A DNA stretch of 64,000 bases from NCBI GenBank assembly GCA_002211745.1, contig CP022114.1, positions 4,806,645 through 4,870,644 of the forward strand, in the 5' to 3' direction. The first letter of the stretch is position 1. Every line of letters starts with the position of its first letter. The position numbers and the translations under genes were made by a program. Shown here piece after piece: positions 46,699 through 60,065 of this stretch. This DNA is from Kluyvera genomosp. 3 (GTDB lineage: Bacteria; Pseudomonadota; Gammaproteobacteria; Enterobacterales; Enterobacteriaceae). The notes under the pieces were generated by a model. That model was not told the DNA's origin. It ran no database searches and saw nothing but the letters and a program-made list of their open reading frames with translations.

Positions 46699-47361
46699 AT
46701 GGAACTGTATCTGGATACCGCCAATGTGCAGGAAGTTGAGCGTCTGGCGCGTATTTTCCCGATTGTTGGCGTGACCACCAACCCGAGTATTGTCGCTGCC
46801 AGCCGTGAATCTATCTGGGATGTGCTGCCGCGCCTGAAAAAAGCGATGGGCGAAAACGGCACGCTGTTTGCCCAAACCATGAGCCGCACGGCGGATGGTA
46901 TGGTTGAGGACGCTCGTCGCCTGAACGAGGCCGTTCCCGGCATCGTGGTGAAAGTGCCGGTCACCGCCGAAGGGCTGGCTGCAATTAAGCTATTGAAAAA
47001 AGAAGGTATACCGACGCTAGGTACCGCGGTTTACAGCGCGGCGCAGGGGCTGCTCGCCGCACTGGCCGGAGCCGAATATGTCGCGCCATACGTTAACCGC
47101 GTGGATGCTCAAGGTGGCGACGGCATCCGTATGGTGCAGGAATTACAAACGCTGCTGGAACTGCACGCGCCACAGAGCAAAGTGCTGGCCGCCAGCTTCA
47201 AAACCCCACGTCAGGCGCTGGACTGTTTATTAGCGGGATGTGAGGCCATCACCCTTCCTTTAGATGTAGCGCAACAAATGCTCGGCACGCCCGCTGTAGA
47301 GTCAGCTATAGAGAAGTTCGAGCAAGACTGGAAAAACGCATTTGGTAATCTGAACCTGTAA
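46699..47361 (+). CDS. fsaB: Fructose-6-phosphate aldolase 2
   Basis: Transaldolase-like aldolase that splits fructose-6-phosphate to dihydroxyacetone and glyceraldehyde-3-phosphate. Intact at 220 residues. [20 protein letters not shown]; the Schiff-base lysine lies in [11 protein letters not shown] near residue 85. Sits 11 bases after ptsA and 11 before gldA. Confidence 0.96.
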   Translation: MELYLDTANVQEVERLARIFPIVGVTTNPSIVAASRESIWDVLPRLKKAMGENGTLFAQTMSRTADGMVEDARRLNEAVPGIVVKVPVTAEGLAAIKLLKKEGIPTLGTAVYSAAQGLLAALAGAEYVAPYVNRVDAQGGDGIRMVQELQTLLELHAPQSKVLAASFKTPRQALDCLLAGCEAITLPLDVAQQMLGTPAVESAIEKFEQDWKNAFGNLNL

Positions 47362-47372
47362 GGGAGAAATGT

Positions 47373-48476
47373 ATGGATCGCATTATTCAATCACCAGGTA
47401 AGTATATTCAGGGCGCTGACGTCATCACTCGCCTGGGTGATTACTTAAAACCGATGGCGAATAGCTGGCTGGTCGTCGGCGATAAGTTTGTACTGGGATT
47501 TGCCGAAGAGACGCTGCGCAAGAGCCTGACCGGCGCAGGTCTGTCCGTTGAAATCGCGCCGTTTGGCGGCGAGTGCTCACAGAATGAAATCAATCGACTG
47601 CAGGACGTCGCCACCAGCGCAAAATGCAGCGCTATTTTAGGTATTGGCGGCGGGAAAACGTTGGATACCGCGAAAGCGCTGGCCCACTTTATGAATTTGC
47701 CGGTGGCTATCGTGCCCACCATCGCCTCCACCGACGCGCCGTGCAGCGCGCTCTCCGTGTTGTACACCGATGACGGTGAATTCGACCGCTACCTGATGCT
47801 GCCGCATAACCCAAACATGGTTATCGTCGACACCAAAATCGTCGCCGGCGCACCGGCACGTCTGCTGGCCGCCGGGATTGGCGATGCGTTAGCCACCTGG
47901 TTTGAAGCCCGCGCCTGCTCACGCAGCGGCGCCACCACCATGGCAGGCGGCAAGTGTACTCAGGCGGCGCTGGCGCTGGCCGAACTGTGCTACAACACGC
48001 TGATTGAAGAAGGTGAAAAAGCGATGCTGGCCGCCGAGCAGCACGTGGTCACTCCGGCGCTGGAGCGCGTGATTGAAGCCAATACCTATCTCAGCGGCGT
48101 TGGTTTTGAAAGCGGCGGCCTGGCCGCGGCGCACGCTATCCACAACGGCATGACGGCCATTCCGGACGCGCATCACTTCTATCACGGCGAGAAAGTCGCT
48201 TTCGGTACGCTCACCCAACTGGTGCTGGAAAACGCGTCGGTGGAAGAAATTGAGACCGTTGCCGCGCTGTGCCACAGCGTTGGTCTGCCGATCACCCTGG
48301 CGCAGCTGGATATTAAAGAAGATATCCCGGCGAAAATGCGCCTGGTGGCGGAAGCGGCCTGTGCCGAAGGGGAAACCATTCACAACATGCCTGGCGGCGC
48401 GGATCCTGACCGCGTGTACGCGGCGCTGCTGGTTGCCGACCAGTATGGGCAGCGTTTTCTGCACGAGTGGGAGTAA
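47373..48476 (+). CDS. gldA: Glycerol dehydrogenase
   Basis: NAD- and zinc-dependent; interconverts glycerol and dihydroxyacetone. Intact at 367 residues as in E. coli. [13 protein letters not shown] is the nucleotide loop; zinc ligands are in [21 protein letters not shown] and [12 protein letters not shown]. With FsaB it can make or drain dihydroxyacetone, the substrate of DhaKL enzymes. Confidence 0.97.
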   Translation: MDRIIQSPGKYIQGADVITRLGDYLKPMANSWLVVGDKFVLGFAEETLRKSLTGAGLSVEIAPFGGECSQNEINRLQDVATSAKCSAILGIGGGKTLDTAKALAHFMNLPVAIVPTIASTDAPCSALSVLYTDDGEFDRYLMLPHNPNMVIVDTKIVAGAPARLLAAGIGDALATWFEARACSRSGATTMAGGKCTQAALALAELCYNTLIEEGEKAMLAAEQHVVTPALERVIEANTYLSGVGFESGGLAAAHAIHNGMTAIPDAHHFYHGEKVAFGTLTQLVLENASVEEIETVAALCHSVGLPITLAQLDIKEDIPAKMRLVAEAACAEGETIHNMPGGADPDRVYAALLVADQYGQRFLHEWE

Positions 48477-48579
48477 CCCCTCACCCTAACCCTCTCCCCA
48501 CGGGGAGAGGGGACCGTTTAGTGCGGTTTGTGAATACAGCGATCAAAATCTGCTCAGACCGCTTTTCTCCCTCGTCCTG

Positions 48580-49862
48580 TGTACAGTCCGGGGACATGGT
48601 GAACACTTGTTCGGGACATGGTAGACACTTACAACTAAGGCATAAGAACCCGTTTTATGGAGTCGCTTATGCCCTGGGATGAGAGAGATACCATGTCATT
48701 ACGTTCTGAGTTTGTTCTGTTCGCCTCGCAGGACGGGGCGAACATCCGTGCTCTTTGCCGTCTTTACGGCATATCTCCCGCCACCGGCTACAAGTGGCTT
48801 CACCGCTGGGCTCTGGAAGGGGTTTCCGGTCTTCACGATCGGCCCGCACGCCTCATCATTCCCCTAACCGCTCGCCAGACGACATCCTTTACCTGCTGCG
48901 CATGGCCCATGACCGGCATGAACGCTGGGGCGCGCGCAAGATAAAGCGCTGGCTCGAAGACCAGGGACACCGCATGCCTGCCTTCAGCACCGTCCATAAC
49001 CTGATGGCCCGCCACGGCCTGCTGCCGGGAACAGTATCGGGCATTCCGGCCACAGGCCGGTTTGAGCATGACGCGCCGAACCGGCTCTGGCAGATGGACT
49101 TTAAGGGCCACTTTCCCTTTGGCGGCGGCCGCTGCCATCCGCTGACCCTGCTGGACGACCACTCCCGTTTCTCCCTGTGCCTGGCACCCTGTACCGATGA
49201 ACGACGCGAGACCGTGCAGCAACAACTGGTCAGCGTGTTTGAACGCTACGGTCTGCCGGACAGGATGACGATGGACAACGGTGCGCCGTGGGGCGACACG
49301 ACCGGTGTCTGGACCGGGCTGGAGCTGTGGCTGATGCGCCAGGGTATCCGGGTAGGCCACTCCCGGCCATACCATCCGCAGACACAGGGCAAGCTGGAGC
49401 GTTTTCACCGCAGCCTGAAGGCGGAAGTGCTGCAGGGGAAGTGGTTCGCGGACAGCGGTGAACTGCAGCGCGCCTTCGAGCACTGGCGGACCGTCTATAA
49501 CCTTGAGCGGCCGCACGAGGCTCTGGATATGGCAGTGCCGGCCTCCCGATATCAGCCGTCTGCACGACAGTACAGTGGCATCATGGTGCCACCGGAATAC
49601 GACGAGGGGGTAATGGTGAGGAAGGTCGACATCGTCGGGAAACTGAGCATAAAAGGCATCAGTCTGAAGGCGGGTAAGGCGTTCAGGGGAGAACGGGTCG
49701 GGCTGAAGGAAACGCAGGAGGATGGATGTTATGAAGTGTGGTGGTACAGCACAAAGGTAGAGGTGATCGACCTGAAGAAAAAGTCGATCACCATGGGTAA
49801 AGGATGTTAAAAAGTGTTCAGCATGTCCCGAACACCTGTCTACCATGTCCCCGGACCGTACA
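48580..49862 (+). mobile_element. IS481-family insertion sequence
   Basis: 1,283 bases. The ends are imperfect inverted repeats opening TGTACAGTCCGGGGACATGG on the left and, reversed, TGTACGGTCCGGGGACATGG on the right; the match goes on for about 50 bases with an internal GGGACATG repeat. TGT...ACA tips and one DDE transposase are typical of IS481. No clear target duplication: left flank ends TCCTG, right flank begins CCCTT. Confidence 0.9.
48669..49810 (+). CDS. IS481-family transposase (one apparent lost base)
   Basis: Order: helix-turn-helix (RALCRLYGISPATGYKWLHRW near residue 30), HTH_21-like segment, and the integrase-core DDE domain with LWQMDFKGHF, TMDNGAPWG and the glutamate in GKLERFHRSLKAEVLQ. 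One C is missing near 48843-48845 (GLHDRPRTPHHS). Restored length about 380 residues. A C-terminal beta-rich extra domain follows the DDE core. If the lost base is a sequencing error the transposase is whole. Confidence 0.9.
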
Positions 49863-49910
49863 CCCTTTGGGGAGAGGCCGGGGTGAGGGCAAACCCGCCA
49901 CCCCACCAAC

Positions 49911-49939
49911 AAAAATCCCCGCTTTCGCGGGATTTTTTT
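49911..49939. terminator. katG terminator
   Basis: AAAAATCCCCGC and GCGGGATTTTTTT around TTTC; on the minus strand it ends katG. Confidence 0.85.
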
Positions 49940-49956
49940 ATACCGTCAAACCGGCC

Positions 49957-52131
<2,175 letters not shown>

Positions 52132-52183
52132 TATGCTCCCTTACAGTATTTATCGTTAAGATATACACCCCTGCTGATAAGTT

Positions 52184-52212
52184 ATAGCTGAAATGACCCA
52201 CGGATTTGATAG
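52184..52212 (-). promoter_or_regulatory. Candidate OxyR site upstream of katG
   Basis: On the minus strand CTATCAAATCCGTGG, then TCATTTCAGC and TATAACTT, closely follow the E. coli katG control region bound by OxyR. It lies about 55-80 bases before the start. Confidence 0.6.
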
Positions 52213-52354
52213 TTAATTCCTCTTATTTTTTCCTTGTCAGCGCGGAATTTTTGCGTAGGCCATACTTATCCTTGCATAGAATGGGACACGATGGCTGTGA
52301 CCTGGGGAGGATTGGCAGGAAATTCCTTATAAAAGATAAGGAATTCATTATCTC

Positions 52355-53257
52355 TCATCGGCTACGTTGGACCTGAGGAACGCGCTTTTTGAGACTGATA
52401 ACCGCCAGGGCAAACACGATCAGTACAATGCCGACAGTTTCCAATCCGTCCGGCTTTTCCCCAGCAGCCACCAGGAAAACAGCACGCCAAACACAGGCAC
52501 CGCCAGCGTACTCAGGCTGGCAATACCGGCAGGCAGGTTTCGCAACACATACAGCCACAGGCTCCAGGCCAGCGCCGTCGCCAGGATAGCGCTGTAGGCC
52601 AGCGCCCCAAAAACAGCGGGATGCCAGTCGACCGGTTGCTGCGGCACCAGTAACGCCACGGCGCTCATGATGACGGCGGCATACAGCATTTGCCAACTGG
52701 TCAGTGCCAACAGATCGAGCCCTGGATGACGCCGGTACATACGTTTCGCGACGATGGCGCTAGCCCCCAACTGATGCCGGAGAGAATCGCTAACAGCGCG
52801 CTTTTTAACGAAGAGAGGTCGAGCTGCCACGGCTGCATCACCAGACACAGTCCCACCGCTGCCACGCCAATCGCCGCATATTGCAGCCGTCGCATGCGTT
52901 CGCCCAGGAATAGCGCCGCCATAATCACCACCCAGAATGGCATGGTGTAAGTCAGAATCGCCACTTTCCCGGCCCGCCGCTCATCAGCGCCCACTGCGCG
53001 AGGCCAATCATGCCGCAGGTTTGCAGCAGCGCAATCGCCAGCGTGTAGCCAAACGGCGTTGGCCGCATGCCGCGCCCACGCAGGAGTAAAACGATAAACA
53101 GCAGTAGTGCGCCGGAGATGCAGCGTAGCGCGGTGAAGTCGAAGGCGCCGATGTAGAGCGTCACCTGTTTCATCGCAATCCAGCTGTAGCTCCAGATGAG
53201 CGTCAGCGTCAGCAGGCCAACAAGCGCCAGCGGATTGCTTTTCCCTTCGGTGGTCAT
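52355..53257 (-). CDS. yijE: EamA-family transporter YijE (three apparent lost bases)
   Basis: Ten hydrophobic segments in two EamA repeats; [20 protein letters not shown] start, [19 protein letters not shown] and [19 protein letters not shown] inside. In E. coli it is described as a cystine exporter. Losses near 52968-52970, 52764-52768 and 52459-52462; restored length 301 residues, the E. coli value. It lies between metF and katG, a swapped order compared with K-12. Confidence 0.92.
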
Positions 53258-53301
53258 GGTAAGTCCGTAACGGTGATGTGATGGCCGTTACTATACTGCG
53301 C

Positions 53302-53327
53302 AAAAGCCCTGCATAGACAGGGCTTTT
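53302..53327. terminator. Terminator between metF and yijE
   Basis: AAAAGCCCTG and CAGGGCTTTT around CATAGA; a ten-pair stem with T tail in either direction. Confidence 0.8.
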
Positions 53328-53337
53328 GTCGGGAATT

Positions 53338-53363
53338 GCCCGGTAGCGCTGCGCTTACCGGGC
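53338..53363. repeat. REP palindrome after metF
   Basis: GCCCGGTAGCGC and GCGCTTACCGGGC form the usual REP hairpin. Confidence 0.8.
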
Positions 53364-53369
53364 CGGCAA

Positions 53370-54329
<960 letters not shown>

Positions 54330-54416
54330 AAATGCCGCAAAAGGCGACGGGCGTCAATAGAAAGATCGGCGTAAAAAGTGAGTAATCTTCAGCGAATATG
54401 AAAAATATTCATCTGG

Positions 54417-54443
54417 CACTGCGGCGGGCAACCCGCCGCAGTG
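54417..54443 (-). terminator. Hairpin after the 5'-nucleotidase gene
   Basis: CACTGCGGCGGG and CCCGCCGCAGTG form a perfect 12-pair stem around CAA, starting eight bases after the stop of the minus-strand gene. There is no real T tract next to it, but a second small hairpin with Ts follows. Confidence 0.55.
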
Positions 54444-54450
54444 GGTCCGC

Positions 54451-56004
54451 TTAGTGCTTCACATCCTTCACTCGCATCCCGTTTAACAGCTCATCGGAAA
54501 GCTGACCGCCGGATTTAAAGTAATCCACCACCGCATTGGAGACATAGTATCCCCTGACGTATTACGCGCCTTGCCTTCAGTAAAGGCGGCAAAACCATCA
54601 CCGCCATCGGCCAGGAAGCTATTGGTCGCGATGTGATAAACCGTCGCATCATCAATCGGTTTGCCGTTCAGGGTGAACGCCGTCACGCGCTGGCCGACGG
54701 GCTTACTGCTGTCATACTGCATCTCCAGCCCTTTGGAAACCTGCAATACACCATTACTCAAGCCTGCGCCATGCTCCATCAAACTACGAAGCTGTTTACC
54801 GGTCAAATCCATCGTCACCAGTTCGTTAGGGAACGGGAAGGTACTGATAATGCCGCCCATCGTGACCTCTCCCGCCGGAATTTCATTACGAATGCCGCCA
54901 GAGTTGGTCAGGGCTAACTGGGTCTCTTTTCCCGCCGCCGCCAGCAGTGCGTCCGCCGCCAGGTTGCCCAGAGAGGAAGACTCGCCATAAGCGCGGGTCA
55001 GTTCCACCGGCGCGCGGGTTACCGTTTGCTGCACCACTTTATCGAGCTTTTTATTCCAGCCATCAATCACCTGCTTCGTTTGTGGATCAGGCTTCCACTC
55101 ATCGGCAAAAATGGTTTTCAGCTCAAAATTCTTCACCGTAAAGTCATGCGGCTTCTCTTTGTAATCCAGCACCAGTTTCCCCACGTCAATACCGCCGCTA
55201 TCGGTGGACAAAATCAGCGTCTTACCCACTTTAATCGGCTCCGGCGTGCCGACGTGGGCATGGCCAGTGATTAGGATATCCAGCCCTTTCACCTGGCTGG
55301 CGGTCTGAATGTCTTTATCCAACGCGCGACGAACGTCGGTGCTTCCCTGGCTGGACTGGCGCGCCGGAGTTCCTTCATGAATCAGCGCCACCGTCAGATC
55401 GACCTTACCTTTTAGCTCATCAATATAGCGTTGTAGCCACTTCACCTCATCACGCGCTTCAATCCCAACGCGCGTCGAGGCAGAAACGGTGTCATCAAAA
55501 GCAAACACGCCGTGCAGGCCAATCACGCCAATCTTCACCCATCTTTTTCAATAATGGTGTACGGCTTATCCAGAACATTTTGCTGCTGTTTTGATAGAAA
55601 ATATTGCCCTGCACAATCGGGAATTTTGCCTGACTCAGCTGCAGCAGCGTGTTGTCCCAACCGTGGTCAAATTCATGGTTACCCATCGTGACGGCATCAA
55701 ACGACATCGTGTTCATGATGTCGATAATCGCCTTACCCTTGGTCAAACTGCTGATGTACGGCCCGGTAAAATAGTCGCCAGCATCAAAAAACCACGTGGC
55801 CATATTTTTGGCTTTTTCCTGCTTCACCAGCGTGGTGATATTCGCCCAGCCGCCAATATCGCGCTTTCCATCGGCAATCCATGGCACCTTATAAGGTTCC
55901 ACATGGGCATGCAGATCGTTGGTATAGATAATGGTGACGTCTTTGGCGCACGCCCAGAATGGCAGAGTGAGCAGTATGCCGGCGGCAATCGTTTTTAACT
56001 TCAT
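54451..56004 (-). CDS. Periplasmic 5'-nucleotidase/UDP-sugar hydrolase-like metallophosphatase (three apparent lost bases)
   Basis: A signal peptide ([20 protein letters not shown]) is followed by a metallophosphoesterase domain with [22 protein letters not shown] and [12 protein letters not shown], and by a 5'-nucleotidase C-terminal domain with [23 protein letters not shown] and [10 protein letters not shown]. This is the UshA/YfkN layout. Losses near 55570, 55538-55540 and 54551-54554; restored length 518 residues (UshA 550). It likely frees phosphate and nucleosides from nucleotides in the periplasm. In E. coli metF lies next to metL; this gene starts the accessory block between them. Confidence 0.85.
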
Positions 56005-56137
56005 AATCAATCCCTTTCAGTCATATGAGGAATCGCTACGTTACGTTCTGAAAGGTTTTTTTATGTGAGAACAATCACAGCGGTGGGTGACAGTCGTAGA
56101 ACAAAATCAACGACCTGTTGAAATCGTTGGTAGCACG

Positions 56138-57282
56138 ATGGATTCTCTCTTCACGATTAATACCTGCAAAACGTATGGTTGCCCTAATTTAGGGTTAGCC
56201 ACATCGCCAGATTATCAGTGGCCGGATTATCGATTGGGCTATCCCGCCCTGCACTGCCGGGCATGCGGAAGCTACCCGCCACTTTTTAATGATCAGGAAT
56301 TTCAACGCTGGGCAGCCGCCTGTTTCACCGGCTATGCGCGTGAATACGGCCATTTTTGCCCTGCTTGCTACCAGGCGGAGGTGATCCGTTACGGGCATAA
56401 TCCGGGAGGAAGCCAACGATTGCAGTGTCAACGCTGCAAAAAAGTGTGGACGCCAAAGCGACAGCCGCTGACAAATGCCTTATCACCAGACGCGATTTGC
56501 AGCGTGCCGTTTATTATGGATTTTCAGGGCGAACTTGCCGCGCAGAAGCTCTACCTGCTTTTTAGTTTCGATGCTGTTCGCGGCAATATCCTCCATGTAT
56601 CGAGCAATTACACGCCATATCCGGCAGGAAATACGTTGCGCTACCGCTGGAAAGGCATTCGCCCCACACCGACCCATCATCACGATATTATTCAAAGCGT
56701 TGCGCTGAAAGAACGGCAATTCCTTCAGCGCAGTCAATTTGACGAAATCCAGTACGGGCTGCGGCACTGAAGCGCAATGCGAACGGGATGATTCTACGAC
56801 CTGTCATAGCTGCCCATGGCCATTTTCGCGTACTCAAGAACCGCTTCCCGAGGTGGGTACACATATTGTGGCCCACGAATGCTTTCTTCGCGGGCGATCA
56901 TCACCGCATGGGCGGAGTTATTTCGTCAGCGCCGGGCTTCACTCTGGTTTATTGAAGAGAAGACCGTCGATGAAGACAATACGGATGCCTGGCGACTGTT
57001 GGGCAAAACGAATCAAGGATGGTGGAAAAATCAGTGGCAGTTATGGCGCAGGGCCGTAATCAAAAAATGGTCTGCCCATTAACCGACCACCGCCAAGACA
57101 ATGGTAGCAAGATAACTCTCACAGCCAGCCGACGTTTCTTCCGCTGGCTCGCCGTGCAGGATGAGTTTCAGCAAAGCTCCCGCTACTCGGCCGCGCATAT
57201 TATGCGTCTCGTGACCGCCCTGGCATGCCAGTACAATGCCCAAAACGATGAATATATGCCCACACGAATCCCCACCTTCTAA
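56138..57282 (+). CDS. Zinc-ribbon protein of unknown function (four apparent lost bases)
   Basis: I do not recognise this gene. Two CxxC pairs early on (CKTYGCPN and HCRACGS) and another two (FCPACYQ and QCQRCKKVWTPKRQ, residues about 70-110) look like tandem zinc ribbons, the second like those at the N-terminus of IS1 InsA-type and other transposase-linked proteins. The rest has LYLLFSFDAVRGNILHVSSNYT and, after restored bases, HIVAHECFLRG, AIITAWAELFRQRRASLWFIEEKTVD, WWKNQWQLW and TASRRFFRWLAVQDEF. Losses near 56759, 56849, 56891 and 57055 join one frame to TAA 57280-57282, about 382 residues. ATG 56138 has a weak ribosome site; GTG 56087 is an alternative. No inverted repeats flank it. 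Function unknown. Confidence 0.6.
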
Positions 57283-57289
57283 TACATTA

Positions 57290-57318
57290 AAGTGAGAACT
57301 ACTTCTCAGTTCTCTCAC
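57290..57318 (+). terminator. Hairpin after the zinc-ribbon gene
   Basis: AGTGAGAACT and AGTTCTCTCACT pair around ACTTCTC, shortly after the stop. T-poor, so a weak terminator at best. Confidence 0.4.
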
Positions 57319-57373
57319 TCTTCTGCGGCCCTGACAAAAATTCTATTGCAGACGTTAATGGCTTGTTTCACGA

Positions 57374-57406
57374 TAGGTATAACGTTCTACTATAACGTTA
57401 TACCTA
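57374..57406 (+). promoter_or_regulatory. 33-bp palindromic operator upstream of the PTS IICB gene
   Basis: TAGGTATAACGTT (57374-57386) and AACGTTATACCTA (57394-57406) are perfect inverted arms around seven bases. Each arm contains an AACGTT core, as in MalI/LacI-type operators. It lies about 60-90 bases before the IICB start and is the likely target of the LacI-family protein downstream. Confidence 0.7.
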
Positions 57407-57463
57407 ACATAAACAGGGTTATTAAAAGCACGCACGAAGAGGCGTCTATCCGGGGAAATCAGT

Positions 57464-58960
57464 ATGAGTCTGATATCGAGTGTCGTTAAATCGCTTTCTA
57501 AACTGTCGATGATAGGCCGCGCGCTGATGCTGCCCATCTCGCTACTGCCTGCGGCCGGTCTGTTGCTGGCGTTCGGGATAAATTCCACCTGCCGTTGATG
57601 ATGAACGCAGGCGGCATTATTTTTGACAACCTGCCGATGCTGTTTGCTATCGGCTCCGCCGTCGGTCTGGCGTCCGAATCCGGCATCGCGGCACTGTCTG
57701 CCGCGGTCTCCGTCTTTGTGACCAACATTACCATCAGTACCGTGCTCGGTATCACGCCGGAAATGGCGGGCAAGGCGGGAAATATGCGATGGTGGTCGGC
57801 ATTCCGACTCTGCAAATGGGCGTCTTTGGCGGCCTGATTTGCGGTATCCTCGCCGCGTGGTGCTACAACCGCTTCCACAAAATGCAGCTACCGGAGTTCC
57901 TTGGATTCTTCTCCGGCAAACGCTTTGTCGCCATTGCAACCGCCCTGCTGTCGTTTATTCTCGGGCTGCTTCTGCCGTACATCTGGCAGCACATTCAGGC
58001 GGGCATCGACGCGCTGTCGGTGGTGATCAACGGCGATAACCAGGCGGTATCGACCTTTATCTTCGGGCTGGTTGAGCGCGCGCTGATTCCGCTGGGCCTG
58101 CACCACATCTGGTATCCGTCATTCTGGTACTCCTTCGGCGATTACACCACCCACGCAGGTCAGGTGATTCACGGTGACCAAACCATCTGGTTCAAAATGC
58201 TGGAAGAAGGGGTGAAATCCTTCAGCAGCGACACTTACCAGAACGCCGGTAAGTTTATGCAGGGCGAGTTCCCGCTGATGCTGTTCGCGCTGCCTGCGGC
58301 GTGCCTGGCGATGTACCACGAAGCGCACACGAAAAATAAAAAAATCGCCGCCGGATTCTGTTCTCCGCCGCGCTAACCTGTTTCCTCACCGGGATCACCG
58401 AGCCGGTTGAGTTTACCTTTATCTTCGTGGCGCCTATTCTTTACGTCTTCAACGCCATTATGGCGGGCCTCTCCTACATGGTGATGTACCTGCTGCATGC
58501 GCACATTGCCAAATCGTTCTCCGCTGGGCTTATCGACTATATCTCGTTTGGCATTCTGCCGTCGTTTAACGGCTATCAGACGAACTTCCTGAACGCGATT
58601 ATCGTCGGCGTGCCGATGGGGCTGATTTACTACTTCACCTTCCGTTTCGTGATTCGCCGTTTTGACGTCAAAACGCCGGGCCGTACCGAAACCACGGTGA
58701 GCGCTAACGATAAAACCGATGAAGATCTGGCAACGGAAATTATCAGCCTGCTGGGCGGCGAGCAGAATATCGCCTCCGTGGGCTCGTGCATTACCCGCCT
58801 ACGCCTGGAAGTGTCGGATAAAGGATCGGTGGATAAGGATGGTCTGAACAATATCGGTGCGCGCGGCGTCGTTTTCGTCGGTGATAACGGTATTCAGGTG
58901 ATTTTTGGCGCCAGAGCGCAATTTATCGCGCAAACCATGTCGACGATGATTGGCAAATAA
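57464..58960 (+). CDS. PTS IICB transporter, glucose/maltose family (three apparent lost bases)
   Basis: IIC membrane domain first: MLPISLLPAAGLLLAFG, GIIFDNLPMLFAIGSAVGLA, LIPLGLHHIWYPSFWYSFG and ITEPVEFTFIFVAP are its conserved parts. The IIB domain follows (about residues 420-499), with the phosphocysteine in ASVGSCITRLRLEV. Losses near 57576-57578, 57774 and 58353; restored length 499 residues. It resembles MalX and alpha-glucoside IICB proteins most. No IIA domain is present, so it would use Crr. A LacI-type regulator lies next door. Confidence 0.87.
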
Positions 58961-58979
58961 TCATAAGATTGTCGCCGGT

Positions 58980-59017
58980 TGGAGGTCCCATCCCTGATGG
59001 GCACCTCCTTGTTTTCT
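58980..59017 (+). terminator. Terminator between the IICB gene and lacI-type gene
   Basis: GGAGGTCCCATC and GATGGGCACCTCC pair around CCT and run into TTGTTTT. It separates, or partly attenuates, the two genes. Confidence 0.7.
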
Positions 59018-59048
59018 GCGGATATTCACGATGGTCCAGGGAGCACTT

Positions 59049-60065
59049 TTGAAGAAGGTCAGCATAATTGATGTCGCGAAGCGCGCGGGCGTCTCGGTTT
59101 CTACCGTGTCGCTGGTGCTACGCCAGAAAGGAAAAATCTCCGATGCGACCATCGAAAAAGTGCAGGCTGCTATCCACGAGCTGGGCTACGTCCACAACGT
59201 GGCGGCCGCCAACCTCCGGGCGAATACCTCCAATCTGATTGGCCTGATTCTGCGCGACTTTAGCGACAGCTTCTCCATCAAAGTGATGGCCAGCATTGTC
59301 CAGGAGCTGGAAGCGCAGGGTTACATGGTGTTCCTCGGCCAGCCGCTTAATGAGCATGAACATCTTGAGCGCTGCCTCCTGTCGTTTAAACAGCAGGGCG
59401 TCGCTGGCGTTATCTATCTGGCATCGGATGTGCGTCGCGATACGCTGCCCGCACAAATTCGCCAATGCCCATTACCGCTGGTCGTCGTCTCACAGTCTCC
59501 CATCAAAGAAAAGTGCAACCTGGTGATGCGTGATAACCAACAGGCGGCCAGTCTGGCAACTCGCTATCTGCTCGAGCGCGGCCATCGCTACATCGCCTAC
59601 CTTGGCGGCCAGGAACACGATCTGATTCGCCAGCAGCGGCTGGTCGGTTTTCGCAGCACCCTCACCCGCCTCGGCATTGCGACTCGCGACGAATTCAGCC
59701 CCGCCTGCGGCGACGATACTTACGCCGCCAGCGTCGCGACGCGTCAGCTGCTGGAAAACAATAACGCCATTACCGCCCTGTTGTGTCATTCACCGGACGC
59801 AATGATCGGCTGTATCGATGGAATTCATAAGGTGGGGCGCACCGTGGGGAAAGATGTCTTTTTAACCCAGCAGGTGGCACTGATTGGCTTTGAAGACATG
59901 TTGCACATCAACCTGACCTCGCCGTCATTTACCTACGTCTCCTCGGCCAGCGAAGAGACCGGGCGTCAGGCCGCGACGCTGATGATCCGTAAATTGCGCG
60001 AGCCAACATTACAAAATCAGGCGATTACGTTGTCGGGTCAACTGGTGCCGCGCGAGTCTGCCTGA
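59049..60065 (+). CDS. LacI-family regulator, MalI-like
   Basis: KKVSIIDVAKRAGVSVSTVSL is the helix-turn-helix and VHNVAAANLRANTSN the hinge; the rest is the periplasmic-binding-protein-like sensor. Intact frame. TTG 59049 is preferred because AGGGAG lies seven bases before it and the protein then begins as LacI proteins do; ATG 59031 would add six residues. About 338 residues, similar in layout to MalI. It very likely binds the palindrome at 57374-57406 and controls the IICB gene. Confidence 0.88.
   Translation: MKKVSIIDVAKRAGVSVSTVSLVLRQKGKISDATIEKVQAAIHELGYVHNVAAANLRANTSNLIGLILRDFSDSFSIKVMASIVQELEAQGYMVFLGQPLNEHEHLERCLLSFKQQGVAGVIYLASDVRRDTLPAQIRQCPLPLVVVSQSPIKEKCNLVMRDNQQAASLATRYLLERGHRYIAYLGGQEHDLIRQQRLVGFRSTLTRLGIATRDEFSPACGDDTYAASVATRQLLENNNAITALLCHSPDAMIGCIDGIHKVGRTVGKDVFLTQQVALIGFEDMLHINLTSPSFTYVSSASEETGRQAATLMIRKLREPTLQNQAITLSGQLVPRESA

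Larger units (their letters stand above)
48478..49889. repeat. Second copy of the inverted-repeat element, interrupted by an IS481-family element
   Basis: CCCTCACCCTAACCCTCTCCCC at 48478 is the left end, and CCCTTTGGGGAGAGG to GGGGTGAGGG (49863-49889) is the right end, matching the intact copy at 34892-35018. Leaving out the insertion (48580-49862), 129 bases remain, against 127 in the intact copy. The element lies right after the gldA stop. Confidence 0.8.

Noticed and set aside
48571-49870. Target-site duplication of the IS481 element
   Set aside because: Flanks TCCTG and CCCTT do not match; comparison with the intact repeat does not reveal a clear duplication either, and lost bases blur the edges.
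56138-57282. Active insertion sequence around the zinc-ribbon gene
   Set aside because: No terminal inverted repeats or target duplication flank the gene and no DDE-type catalytic set is visible.
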